DNA of 64,000 nucleotides from Artemia franciscana (lineage: Eukaryota > Arthropoda > Branchiopoda > Anostraca > Artemiidae): positions 32,708,917-32,772,916 of the forward strand of contig NC_088872.1 in assembly GCF_032884065.1 (NCBI RefSeq), written 5' to 3'. Positions 42,530-53,499 of this stretch are shown here, in pieces. The position numbers and the translations under genes are program-made. Under the pieces are notes generated by a model, which saw nothing but the letters and a program-made list of their open reading frames with translations, had not been told where the DNA came from and did not search any database. How positions within the stretch are numbered: the stretch's first letter is position 1; every line of letters begins with the position of its first letter.

Positions 42530-44600
42530 TTTGATGCCACGAACATGCAGATAAATCCCAAAAACCATGTTTGCATGTCTCTTCAACTTTTTCAAAAATG
42601 CATAATCGTACCTTTCGGATTTTGGAAAAAATCCTGTTCATCTGTCTCTTACTCTGGTAGAAATTCATGAAAATTTGTGTTTCTGACTCTTGAAAACCTC
42701 TATTCATTTGTCTCTATCTCTTGGAAAACCTAATTCACATCTCACTGCCTCTTGGAAAAGTACCATTCATGTACCTCTGACTTTTGAAAAAAGTCAAACG
42801 TTTTGCATGTTTTTTAACATTTGAAAAATTCCCATTCTTGTTTCTCTGACTTTTGATAAGGAAAACTTTAAATCCTCTTTATGTGTCAGATTTTTGAATA
42901 ATCCTACTCACCTGCATCTGAATTTTGATAAATCCTGGATAACGTGCCTCTAACTCTTAAAAAAGATCCGGTCGCATATTTCTGACTTTGAAACAAAATC
43001 GTTTCACCTGTTTCTGAATTTGGTAGCAACTGCTGAAAATTCCCGTTCATATGCCTCTGACCTTTGAAAAAAAACGTTTACCCAGTATCTGACTCTTGAA
43101 AAATCTCATTCATATCTCAGTGACTCTTGAAAATATCCCATTTATGTATCACTGACTTTTGAAAAATTCTGTTTTGCACCTTTTTTTTAACTTTTTTGAA
43201 AAAAAATCCGTTCTTATATCTTCGCCTTTTGGGAAAACCTTGTTAATGTATCTTTGACTTTTGAATAAAAAATTATGTTTATAGGTTTTTAATCTGTTTT
43301 GTATTTTTTAAATTGAAAAATCCGGTTCACGTGTTTCTGAATTTGGAAAAACCATGTTCACGTATCTCTGACTTTTGAAAAAAATTTGTTTGGTCGTTTC
43401 TGACTTTAAAAAAATTCATGTTTACCTCCCTCAGACTTTGGTAAAAATCCCTGAAAATTACCGTTTTTGTGTCTCTGGCTTTTGAAAAAATCCTATTCAC
43501 CTGTCTCTGACTTTTCAAAAATTTCATTCATGTGTTTCTAACTCAAGAAAAATCCCGTTCACCTGCGTCTAGCTCTTGATAAAACATATGTCTACGTGTC
43601 TCTGAAAAACCTCCTTCATGTGACTTGGACCCTCTAAAAACCTCATTCACTTGTTTCTGACTCTTTGAATATCCCTGTTCATGTCTCTGTGAGTTTAGAA
43701 AAAATTTTATTTTTACATTTCTGAACTAGGAAACTTCTAACCAGGAACTCCTGTTCACATGTCTCAGATTTTGTAAAAACCTTTGAAAACCTCTGTTCAT
43801 GTGTCTTTGACTCTTTAAGAACCTCCTTCATGCCCTACTTACTCTTATAAAAAGTCTTATTCGTGTGTGTCTGACTGTTGAAAAAATTTTGCTTTGCGAG
43901 TTTTTTTAGCTTTTAAATTTAAAATCCTGTTCTTTTGTCTTCTACTTTTGAAACAATCGTCCATGTGTCTATGGCATTTGAAAGAAAGAATCCAATTCGC
44001 AAGTTTCTGACTTTCGAAACAAATCCTATTCACGTGTCTTTGATTGTGGAAAAACTCCATTGATGAGTCTCTGACTTCTGAAAGATACCATTTACTTTGA
44101 AAAAACTTTGGCCTTTGAAAAAATTCTGTTTGCGCGTCTGTTACTTTTGAAAAAATTCTATTCACAAGTGTCTGACTTTGCAACAAAATTTGTTAATCTG
44201 TCCCAGACTCTTAGAAAATCCCCGTTCATGTTTCTCTGACTTTTAAAAAATTATCTTTCCGTGTTTCTGACTTTGGAGAAAAACCTGTTCATCTATCTCA
44301 GAATCTAGTAAAAATCTTTTAAACTCCCATTCATCTGTCCCTGATATTTGAAATAAGCCGTTCACTTTTCTCTGACTTTGAAAAAATTCCGATTTGAATT
44401 TTTTTATAAGTTTCTGAAAAAATCGACTTCTTTTGTTTCTAACTTTTGAAAAAATATAACTCGTTCGAGTGTCTCTGACTATTAAAAAAAATCCAGCTCA
44501 CAAGTTTCTGACTTTTAAAAAACTCCCATTCACGTGTCTCCGACATTTGAAAAATCCTTTTGATGTGTCTCTGGCTATTACAAATCCCATTCACATGTCT
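42530..44600 (-). repeat. 2-kb degenerate minisatellite, period about 33 bp
   Basis: The plus strand repeats a unit near CCGTTCACGTGTCTCTGAC followed by TTTTGAAAAAAT, with spacing mostly 30-34 bp, some 60 or more times and with heavy divergence. Because 33 is a multiple of three, minus-strand frames stay open for up to about 110 codons, showing an imperfect 11-residue repeat of the type F-x-K-S-Q-R-H-V-N-R-I. Open stretches are 42402-42707, 43327-43527, 43857-44186 and 44439-44705. No start context, splice pattern or longer frame supports translation. Confidence 0.8.
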
Positions 44601-44699
44601 TTCACTTTTGAGTGGCATTGGTTTTGATGATCCATGGGGTGAGAAGGGGTAAGGACTGGAAAGTGTAAAACAGAGAGCCGCCAGCCAAGCACTGGCAGG

Positions 44700-46240
44700 G
44701 TGCATGGATGATCATTCATTTTCCGCCAGCTCCTCCAAAGGCATTGTCGTTTGCTTCAATGGGTTCTTCACATTACAAAATCTCATAAGGTCTTGCATTC
44801 GCAATGATATATGAAAAAGCGATTGGAATGGTTATGTTACGTTGCAAAAACCTGCGTCCTTTTCAGGTCGTATCAGTTGAATCATAACATTAGATTAAAA
44901 TTTCCATCCTATTTCTTTAATGCCCAAGTTATCCTCATTAAAAGTGACCTTGTCTTATCTCAATAAATCATCGGCCAGAACCATTGTAATACAGGGGAAC
45001 TTTGAGCGGGATATTAGAATACCTGCCATAGCATTCGTTACAGCTAAGGAATATTTCGTGGGGTTAGCAGCACCAATTTGGTCTAGTAAACCCTCTATAG
45101 AAAGCTTAAATAAAAGAAAACGAATAGAATGGTTATGCTAGTCTTAAAAATTTCCGTTGTCTTGAAAAATAAAAATATGAGTACTCTAAAAATAGATTTG
45201 AAATAGTGTTACATACAACATTACAAGATATTGAAATCTTGAACTTTTCAAATCTGTTCACTAAAATATTTCATCTTGATCTCTCGTGACCAGGTAGTTA
45301 TTCTTTTCTCTTACTTCATAACAAGTAAAAAATTCACGATTCCATCTCGGGTCAGACAAAACCGTTATCATAATTTCACCTACAGGCTTATCATGAGTTC
45401 TATTTCATTTTCAGTATAATTTTCAATGATTACCTTATTATTACATAGGTAGCAGTTTCGACATACAGATAAGATATGGCTTATAATTTTGCTACAGCAG
45501 TAGGTTTTTCTGTTTCCCCTAGCTTACATATGAATGATAATACCTGAAAGACGGCGATACAGTTTATCAAAAGGGTAACGTGTTACCAGAATCATAAGCA
45601 AGGAGTTGGTCCTTGTTATGGACTACTTGTTTTATTCTTGCATAGTTTTTGAGCACTAACATATATGGAAATGTTACTCTGGCATTGCCGTTATCACAAG
45701 AGTTGAATTATTTCGGTGCTCCAAAGAAACTCCTTCATGAACATCCACTTTCTTGAAATATTTCATCCTCATTTTAACAATCAGTTATATATGTGTTTCT
45801 TCTAGCAGTACACTATTAGTACTGATCGAAAGCATAGAATAAGTGAAACACCGTTCGCCCATAGTTTTTATGGGGATTATGATTTCATGGCAACAGAGCA
45901 TTTGTCTTCTGGATGATTTTAGAAAAAAGACATTGCAGATTACTGGGGAATCATACAGCGTGGCGTCGTAGGACCTGTAAGGTCTTGAAACGGATTTCAA
46001 AATAACCTTACAACCTTGCCATACTGCTTTAACGACATCCCACCGACTGTCAATATATTGATTGCCGGGAGTAGTCGTCATCCGGAGTAGTCCGGGGCTC
46101 AGGCTGGTGGGAGCATGGAAGACCATGTATTCCCACGGAAATTCCCATATTAAACAACTCATAAGGGGGGAGGGAGGTGAAGTTTCAATAAATCAACGCC
46201 TACTGCTTAGAATATATTTTTAAGAACAATTTATAACCAT
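44700..46240. other. Unannotated stretch, no gene recognised
   Basis: Mixed AT-rich sequence. The ORFs at 44920-45141 (plus, 73 codons) and 45785-46162 (minus, 125 codons) contain no motif I know. The 125-codon one has acceptable composition but stops on both strands nearby and no obvious splice sites, so I do not call it. Confidence 0.4.
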
Positions 46241-46244
46241 CGGT

Positions 46245-46315
46245 TTTTTTCGCTCAGTTGGCTAGCGAGTCATTCCTTTATGCTTAGGGGTATCAGGTTC
46301 AAATCCTACAAGAGT
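46245..46315 (+). tRNA. tRNA-like sequence (tRNA pseudogene or SINE head)
   Basis: A D-arm can be drawn from CGCT (46251-46254) pairing with AGCG (46264-46267) around CAGTTGGCT. A B-box GGTTCAAATCC lies at 46296-46306, with partly paired T-stem flanks (TCAGG/CCTAC). The anticodon stem does not pair well, and no 7-bp acceptor stem is evident. It is therefore a degenerate tRNA or the head of a SINE, unrelated in its downstream sequence to the SINE at 28042. Not a functional tRNA gene. Confidence 0.4.
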
Positions 46316-46566
46316 CAAATATTTCATAAATCATTGGGAAACTCTAAGAGACTAAGAAAATCTCTTCCTTATTCGTCCAACATTACGTAATAATAATCAA
46401 TATATCAACTGAGAGTACTGGTATAGGCACCTTTGTCCGTGTCAAGGTTGTATCAATAGAATCATAACAGTGAATTCAAATCTCCATCCTATTCCTTTAT
46501 TACCTAAGACATTTATATAAACCATGAAAAATAAAACCTGCACAATTCATTGTGTGCATTGATGTG

Positions 46567-46745
46567 TAGACCAACAAAGTATAACCGAGTCTATTCTGAG
46601 TCCAGTGATCCCCAGGAATGCTTTAGGAAGTGACCTTGGGTACATAGCAGCGACTGAAGTATGACCGAGTCTATTAAGAGTTCATTGATCCAAAAGAGTT
46701 GCTTGAGAAATAACCTTGGGTACGGGGCCTCAACCAAAGTATATA
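46567..46745. repeat. Direct repeat, about 88-bp period, two units
   Basis: AAGTAT(A/G)ACCGAGTCTATT occurs near 46577 and 46659, and ACCTTGGGTAC near 46631 and 46714. A third start, CAAAGTATA, follows at 46735. Units differ at many positions. Confidence 0.65.
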
Positions 46746-46759
46746 CCCATATTCTGCCG

Positions 46760-47840
46760 ATAAATGGGATTTAAAGAATTAAAAAGTAGTTTCCGGTGAA
46801 GTTTTTCTTTCTTCATAAAACATCCTCACAATGTTACGTACTGGCAAAAGATTTGAACTCCTTGAATCTCCAATAACATAGAAAAAACCAAGCAGTTCTA
46901 ATTTAAACCGAATTTCGGGTTCTGAAAACCAGTGAAAATGCCTTCAATCGTTATTTTTTTTTACATATATGAAAACTTTAGCTCGGATCAACGATTCTAA
47001 GCTATGAATATTTCCTAAAAGCAGTGAGTTGAAAGTACAGTCTCGAACTCATGAACCAAGGCCCTGTTTGCTTGTTTTATTTAATATTCACTTTACAATA
47101 TTTTCGAAAAAAATAAAATAAAATATGTCAAGCCAATGACAAAGTAGCAAATATAGTAATCTAACAACTTATTTAAGATACGAAACAGATTTTACTTTTT
47201 TAACTGAAATTGGGCCGACTTGGCAAAACTACCAAATTGCAAAGTTAACGGACTTTGCATATTACTGTATCCGCTCCTGAAAATCAAATTAGATTTCGAA
47301 AACAAAAGAGTAATAAGATTAAAACTTCTTGTGGTTTCAACAAAATTCTCAGCTTTCTTAAATTTCTAGTACGATTGTAGATCTTTATTTGGCTTTAACC
47401 ATATTTATTACCAACTGGCTTTGGCTACCGGATTTTCAAATTGATATCATGAAAAGAGAAATCACCAATGCAACAGCACAAACACAAAAAAAAGGAAAAA
47501 AAAAGAGAGACAGAAGGAGAAAAGGAAGACTGTTTTCCTAAACTAGTGATTAATATAGACAAGCACTTGAATGAGGGCTTAACCCTACACATCCATACAA
47601 TCACATAGGTCAAACAGCATAGCCACACACAATCAACCATAAAGAATAATCCATGGACAGGCAGTCATGTCGTCAATAAGTATAAGTCGTCATTTACCAA
47701 ACGATAGAAAAAATAATATAGACAAATAATTCAGAGGCAACACCCAACATAAGGGCTCATCAGGAGAATACACCGGCCTATATAGAGTTTCGCCACTCTA
47801 AATTCTCTACCCAGCACAGTGTTGTGGCTACCACAGAATA
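46760..47840. other. AT-rich stretch, nothing recognised
   Basis: Includes a purine-rich patch with AAAAAAAAGAGAGACAGAAGG near 47490-47530. A GC-richer block at 47640-47840 looks like a fragment of an interspersed repeat, but there is no second copy in the window to prove it. Confidence 0.4.
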
Positions 47841-48153
<313 letters not shown>

Positions 48154-48179
48154 GCGACAGAACGGATTTCGTGAATATT

Positions 48180-48199
48180 GATATTCACCGGTGAATATC
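48180..48199. repeat. Perfect 20-bp palindrome
   Basis: GATATTCACCGGTGAATATC is exactly self-complementary. It follows GTGAATATT, so a larger imperfect inverted repeat (CGGAT...ATCCG) surrounds it. It sits at the edge of the (TA)n tract. Confidence 0.9.
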
Positions 48200-48620
48200 C
48201 GAAATACCCCCTTTTTTTCCCCTGGACTCAGTCAGCGTTGCCAGTCAATTCTTTCAGTTTAATGTAAGGTTTGGTTAAGTAGGGCTAGGTTAACTTAGGT
48301 TTTTAACCCATTTCTGATATTTATAACCAAATTTAAACTAACTTAAACTAGAATAATCTAACGTAACCTGACTTTAACCTTTACCAACATAGCTTGCTTA
48401 AGACTGAAAAAGCTGACTCGCAAACCTAACCGAATCCAAGCAAGGAAAAAGGAAATTTTGACATTCACGGTAACATATATACAAACATGTTATTGTTCTG
48501 AAATTAACCTGAAATTTTATCAATTTTAATGAAAACAAAATAGATTTCTTCATGTTTTTTTTCATCTGAAAAAAATGCCAACCTCAAGAACTAAGGAAAA
48601 CAATCAAAATATATATGCAT
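48200..48620. other. Spacer with scattered degenerate TTAGG-like motifs
   Basis: Between 48255 and 48440 the text contains AGGTTTGGTTAAG, GGGCTAGGTTAACTTAGG and several TAACCT/TTAACC motifs. These suggest a decayed relative of the palindromic telomere-like unit to the left. No coding. Confidence 0.45.
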
Positions 48621-48623
48621 CTA

Positions 48624-48749
<126 letters not shown>

Positions 48750-48969
48750 CCTACGTAATTAAAACCACACATAATTTCAGTTGATTTTTAATTATTTTAA
48801 GCTACTACACCCTGTTAAAGAACCTAAATTCCATATTTACTTATTCACATTTTAAAAATAGTGACAAAAAAGTGAAAAAAAAGAAAACTTCAGATATTAT
48901 TAAGACTAATCTACATCAGGGTCTATTAATACGATTGTCATGAAATGGCTAAAATCTAAAATTATTAAG

Positions 48970-48973
<4 letters not shown>

Positions 48974-49037
<64 letters not shown>
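48974..49037. repeat. (TA)n microsatellite, about 64 bp
   Basis: A third TA tract within 1.1 kb. The 230 bp between the second and third tracts hold no gene. Confidence 0.95.
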
Positions 49038-49044
<7 letters not shown>

Positions 49045-49259
49045 TTCTTATAACTGTTTTGATAATATAAACCTCTTTCCAAGTTAGACTTGGACAGTGG
49101 CATGAATTATAAAAGATGTAGAAGGAAGGTCCCCCTCCAATTGACGTGCTTGGATTTAGATAACTTTTTAAAAAATAAGCCAGGCTAATTAAGACACAAC
49201 TCCAGTTATTCATGCAAGATGCAGTAATATTGTTCTTTCTTTTTCCCAAAAAGAACTTA

Positions 49260-50120
49260 TCCAGCCACTTTTACTAGGAAGGAGCGATATACCCTTTACC
49301 TTTATCTGTTACTTTCAGCCAAAATATAGCTCCTCTTGCCAATCCAGCAAGAAAAGACAATAAATCTTGTTCATTGATTTTTTCCTTTTTTTCCTTTGAT
49401 CTAAAATAGAACTCCTCCAGTCACTCCTGTTGGAAAAGGCAAAAGAGCTTTTAACATGATTATCTTTTTCTTTCACCCAAAAAGGAACTCCTCAAGATAC
49501 TCTCACCACACCTTTATATTACTTTTATCCAAAAAGGAACTCCTCAAGATACTCTCACCACACCTCTATATGCCTTTCATCCAAAAAGGAACTCCTCAAG
49601 ATACTTTCACGATACCTTTATATTACTTTCATCCAAAAAGGAACTCCTCAAGATACTCTCACAGCACCTTTATGAGCCTTTCATCCAAAAAGGAACTCCT
49701 CAAGATACTTTCACCATACCTTTATATTACTTTCATTCATAAAGGAACTCCTCAAGACACTCTGACCACACCTTTATTTTCTTTTCACCCAGAATATAAT
49801 TCCTCCTGTCACTTCTACAAGAAGTAGCAGTAAACCTTTTACCATTATCTTCTTTCTCCTGCAAAATAGACCAATAAACATTTTGAACATATCTTTTCCT
49901 TTCACACAAGAAGAAACTCATCCAGACACTCCTGCTAGAAAGAGCAATTAGCTTTTTAACTTTATATTTTCCTTTCATCCAAAGCACAACTTCTCCTGCT
50001 AGAAAAAGCAGTAAACATATTACCCTTATCTTTTTCTTTCACTCAAAACATAATTTCTCCTGCCACTCTTGACAAAAGAAGCAATAAACCCTATCCTTTT
50101 CCCTTCTTCCTTATTTAGAA
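49260..50120. repeat. Satellite region containing a 52-bp array
   Basis: From about 49478 to 49795 a unit with AAAAAGGAACTCCTCAAGA is repeated exactly every 52 bp (GGAACTC at 49484, 49536, 49588, 49640, 49692 and 49744). Variants alternate: units ending TTTATATTAC interleave with units ending CTATATGCC or TTATGAGCC, giving a 104-bp higher-order period. Flanking sequence to 49260 and 50120 contains older relatives (A(A/C)(A/T)ACTCCTCC(A/T)G(T/C)CACTCCTG(T/C)), with about 100-bp spacing. The 123-codon ORF across the array is a by-product. Confidence 0.85.
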
Positions 50121-50550
50121 AGATATCTTCGTCTAATCGCAAGAAAAACCAAAAAAATCCTTTCTAACTGTACATCCCCTTAGTCGATCTTTCAGCAGAT
50201 ATACTTCAAACAATTGAAAATTCACAGATAATAGGTTAAGTTAAACTTGTCAACAGGAGAAAACCATTCAAATTCAATTTCCTGAATCTATAATTCGATT
50301 CTATCCGTCTCCACAGGTACAAAAAAAATTGAAGCAGTCTATATAGTTTTAACTTTCAAAAAGAAAAAATATGACAAAAAGAAAAAACACAGAATAGAAC
50401 AATTGTGTTATTTCGCCAGCAAAATACGTATTGTAAAAACGGTAAAAAATACACACATTATCAAAAGATGAAGCATGTGAACGGAAAAAACCACCAAAAG
50501 GCAATTTGGTGGTTTCACCAATATCACCAAAAACCAATCAGAGCCAAGGG
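50120..50550. other. AT-rich spacer
   Basis: No repeat match and no credible ORF. GGTGGTTTCACCAATATCACC near 50508 is a minor inverted motif. Confidence 0.4.
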
Positions 50551-51700
50551 GCAAGGGTTGTAAGTTATGCACTGGGGGCATTATAGAATGGGTGGCCGTA
50601 TCAACTTTAGATAGCGCTCATTCGATCTGAAATTGGAAGTCATAGTGCCTTTTATAAGGGTCAAATGTGATTTGAGGGGAACTAGCCCTCAACCCTCCCC
50701 CCCTTACCACCCATCAATCCCAAAATAAACATCCAATCAATATTTTGAGACATCTATTTTCTTCAGCATTATTGAAAGGTCCATTAATTATGCTTTTAGG
50801 GATGCCAGCCCTCTCACAGCCCTAAGAGCAAGGGCTGCAAGTTAGGCATTCCGTTCATTGATACATACAGTATGTATGTATCATATATATGTATGTATGT
50901 ATGTATGTATATGTATGTATGTATATGTTATTGAGAAAGGTATGCATGTTGGACTTTTACATTCCAAAAAAACAAAAAGCATTCAGGTGACCCTTTCAGA
51001 GAATGTTGAGGGAAACGTTGAACAAGATCAAAACACGTTATGTGAATACGGACTGCCAAAAGGGCGTAACTCAGGAATGACTGTGCATATTAATTTGGAA
51101 CTTTCAGGAAATATAAGGGAGATGATAAATTGACCAAAAAGATAATATTTCCACAATACTACTACTTCTGCAACTACCGCCACTACTACTGCTACTACCA
51201 CTACTACATTTATAAGCTTGAGGATAAATTTGAACTAAATCAAAAAGCAATATGTGCATTTACATTATCAAAAGAGTGTATCTCAAGAACAGATTGGGGT
51301 ATGAAGTTGGAACTTTCAGAGAATGCTTAAAGGGGAAGATCAATTGACCAAAGAGCAATATTTGTATGCCACTACTAATATACCAGTACCACTGCTACAG
51401 TTACTCCTACTACTTCAACTACTACTTCCATAACAACTACCTGTCAGGCTAAGAATATTAAGATGAAAATTCCAAGAAGTATATGAATATACATGTTATC
51501 AAACGGACATATCAGCAATATCATAGCAGCGACCAATTGTATTAAACTGAAACTTTCAGGACTTGATAAGAGGGATGTTCAAGTGACCAAAAAGGCAATA
51601 CGTTAATACTACTATTTTTACTGCTTTAATACTACTACCTTAATAATAGTATTAAATACTATTAATACTACTATATTAGTATTAATACTACTAATACCAA
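50550..51700 (+). repeat. Further plus-oriented copy of the satellite/(ACT)n module
   Basis: 50560-50860 repeats the family of 30980-32460: AGAGCAAGGGCTGCAAGTTAGGC and TTTGAGACATCTATTTTCTTC. An (ATGT)n microsatellite lies at 50868-50930. 50980-51700 repeats the (ACT)n module: GTGAATACGGACTGCCAAAAG, GGGCGTAACTCAGGAATGAC and three ACT/GCT/ATA-rich stretches near 51150-51210, 51365-51435 and 51605-51690. The 91- and 66-codon ORFs here are chance. Confidence 0.8.
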
Positions 51701-52440
51701 TGCAGTATATAGAGCTAATACTTAAAAAGTATAAATTTTAACTTTTGAAATACAGGCAGAATCGTTCCTAGGGTTTGCGGTGCCCAGAGAAAAATTAATT
51801 ACAGCGTTCATCCCTCCCAACTCAGATATAAACAGAACAAATTGATCAAAGTGGGCAATCCCCCACCCAAGGCGTTCCTCCATCCAGGACACCCGGAGCA
51901 ACTGCCCTGATTGCCCTGCCTCCAGGGCAACCATTAAAACTACTACTGAAAATTTACAGCAGAACAAAGCCAGAACAGTTATATTGATTAGCGTCTCCAC
52001 TATCCCCAAATTTCCGTGAAAGTAAATTAGGTTCTCCTAAATCTCTCCCAAAAATTAACGCTTATAAATACACGAATTTTGACATGAAACAGACGTTTTC
52101 TTCTTCATCATTTAGACAGAGTCGTAGAGTTTTGGAGATATCTCTGAAAGCCAATTTTTTTCGGGAAACCCAGGAAATCCCGAAAAATTCCGGAGTAGTG
52201 GAAGCACTGGCTATTAATGAAGGAATCAAATTAGAAAAATAAGTTAGAAATTTTAAAGATCCAAAAAACGTCTTCCAATTTATTTGAGTATGTCGGTAAA
52301 TCTGATCGATTCATCAGCCTTAAGCCCCTGAATGCAACTGTGTAACGTTATACAACGGGTACCACAAGTTAATATTTGTCATTAATCATATACACAATCA
52401 GTAGCCAGTAGGTTTCCGAACCTTGTAAGAGAGTATAAGC
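51700..52440. other. Unannotated stretch, probable repeat fragment
   Basis: 51760-51960 is GC-richer than its surroundings (GCAATCCCCCACCCAAGGC, CAACTGCCCTGATTGCCC). It carries a 95-codon minus ORF without a known domain. It may be part of an interspersed element, with no second copy here. Confidence 0.35.
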
Positions 52441-52444
52441 TACA

Positions 52445-52710
52445 GTTCTTTTTCTTTTTTATGCTTTTCTTTTCTTTTTTATTCAGTTTTTTTATGCATC
52501 TCTTTTCTTTTTTAATTCAGTTTTTTTTCGCCATTCTTTTCTTTTTTGTTCAATTCCTTTCTTATCCAGTTTTTTATGCATTTTTTCAGTTCTTTTTTAT
52601 TATTCAGTTTTTTTATGCATCTCTTTTCTTTTTTATTCAATCCTTTTTTTAATTTAGTATTTATGCATTTCTTTTCTTTTTTATTCAATTCTTTTTTTAT
52701 TCATTTTTTT
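52445..52710. repeat. Pyrimidine-rich minisatellite
   Basis: Irregular repeats of TTTTATTCAGTTTTTTTATGC, CATCTCTTTTCTTTT, spaced about 45-60 bp. Phe-rich ORFs are artefacts. Confidence 0.85.
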
Positions 52711-52729
52711 CACAAATGTAGTCCAACGT

Positions 52730-53165
52730 AGTCTTTGACTAGTTGTAACTACAAAAGGGTTTGAAGCCAACCTATTGCTATAGTAAATTAGGCATACAAA
52801 TGTGCCAAACCTTTTCAATTTTCATTTCATTGTTTTAGTTGGCCACCTTCGGCCTATTTGTTAGAAACACAGAAAACCTTTCAAACTGAAAGCTCTTTCC
52901 CTTCATCTGTAAACAAGAAAATCCCCTTGAAACTATTGAAAAATTCAAGACAGTAAAAGGTCAAGGAGATGAATGTTAATGGGGGAAAAACCACCATAGG
53001 TTGATTTCCTGAATTTAAATTTGATTCTAAATACGTTTCCAGAGAAACTGAAACTACGACAAAAAGATATAAAGAATTTATTCTATTTTATTGGGTAAAC
53101 GCAAATGGGCGTAAAGGAAGTGCAAAGAAAGAAACAACCGTATGTTTATGAGCGAAATAAATTTA
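52730..53165. other. AT-rich spacer, nothing recognised
   Basis: No repeats shared elsewhere and no ORF of note. Confidence 0.4.
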
Positions 53166-53170
53166 GGTAC

Positions 53171-53495
53171 CTGTCTGTTATACCGACCACACTCAAGAAG
53201 TGAAGTTAGGTTAATCAGTATGAAATATACCAAAATATGATGAAAATATAATATTTTAGTAGCAAAATTATGGAAACTACAACATAGAATTAGGGAATGC
53301 AGGTCGCACAGAACACATTATACATACACCCAACTTAACTTAAACTAGCCAACTCTATATATTAAATATTTAAATAAGATACACCTACATAGCAGTTTAT
53401 CTTACTCAGAGTATGCTAATTATAAACGAATGCACACAGTGAAACCGGTTTTACTCAGATCAAGAACTTAAGTGTGGTCGGGATAACAGACAAGT
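53171..53495. repeat. Inverted-repeat-bounded element of about 325 bp
   Basis: The left end CTGTCTGTTATACCGACCAC followed by ACTCAAG (53171-53197) is the inverted complement, with two mismatches, of the right end (CTTAAGTGTGGTCGGGATAAC, then AGACA, near 53466-53493). The inside is non-coding. The size and terminal inverted repeats suit a MITE. No target-site duplication could be defined confidently. Confidence 0.65.
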
Positions 53496-53499
53496 GCCG

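Noticed and set aside
42402..44705. Protein-coding gene with 11-residue repeats
   Set aside because: Frames are broken every 60-110 codons and units vary in length between 30 and 34 bp; listed as a repeat with a finding instead.
45785..46162. 125-codon minus-strand ORF as a gene
   Set aside because: No recognised motif, no splice signals, and the surrounding region is full of stops. Left as unannotated, though it is the longest unexplained non-repeat ORF.
46245..46315. Functional tRNA gene
   Set aside because: D arm and B box are present but the acceptor and anticodon stems do not pair, so I call it tRNA-like only.
49478..49795. CRISPR array
   Set aside because: Repeat and intervening parts are both similar between units (a satellite), the sequence is eukaryotic, and no cas genes are present.
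49456..49827. 123-codon ORF as a repetitive protein
   Set aside because: The 52-bp period is not a multiple of three, so successive units are read in different frames; the ORF is a by-product of the array.
52461..52731. Phe-rich ORFs as membrane peptides
   Set aside because: They are translations of a T-rich minisatellite.
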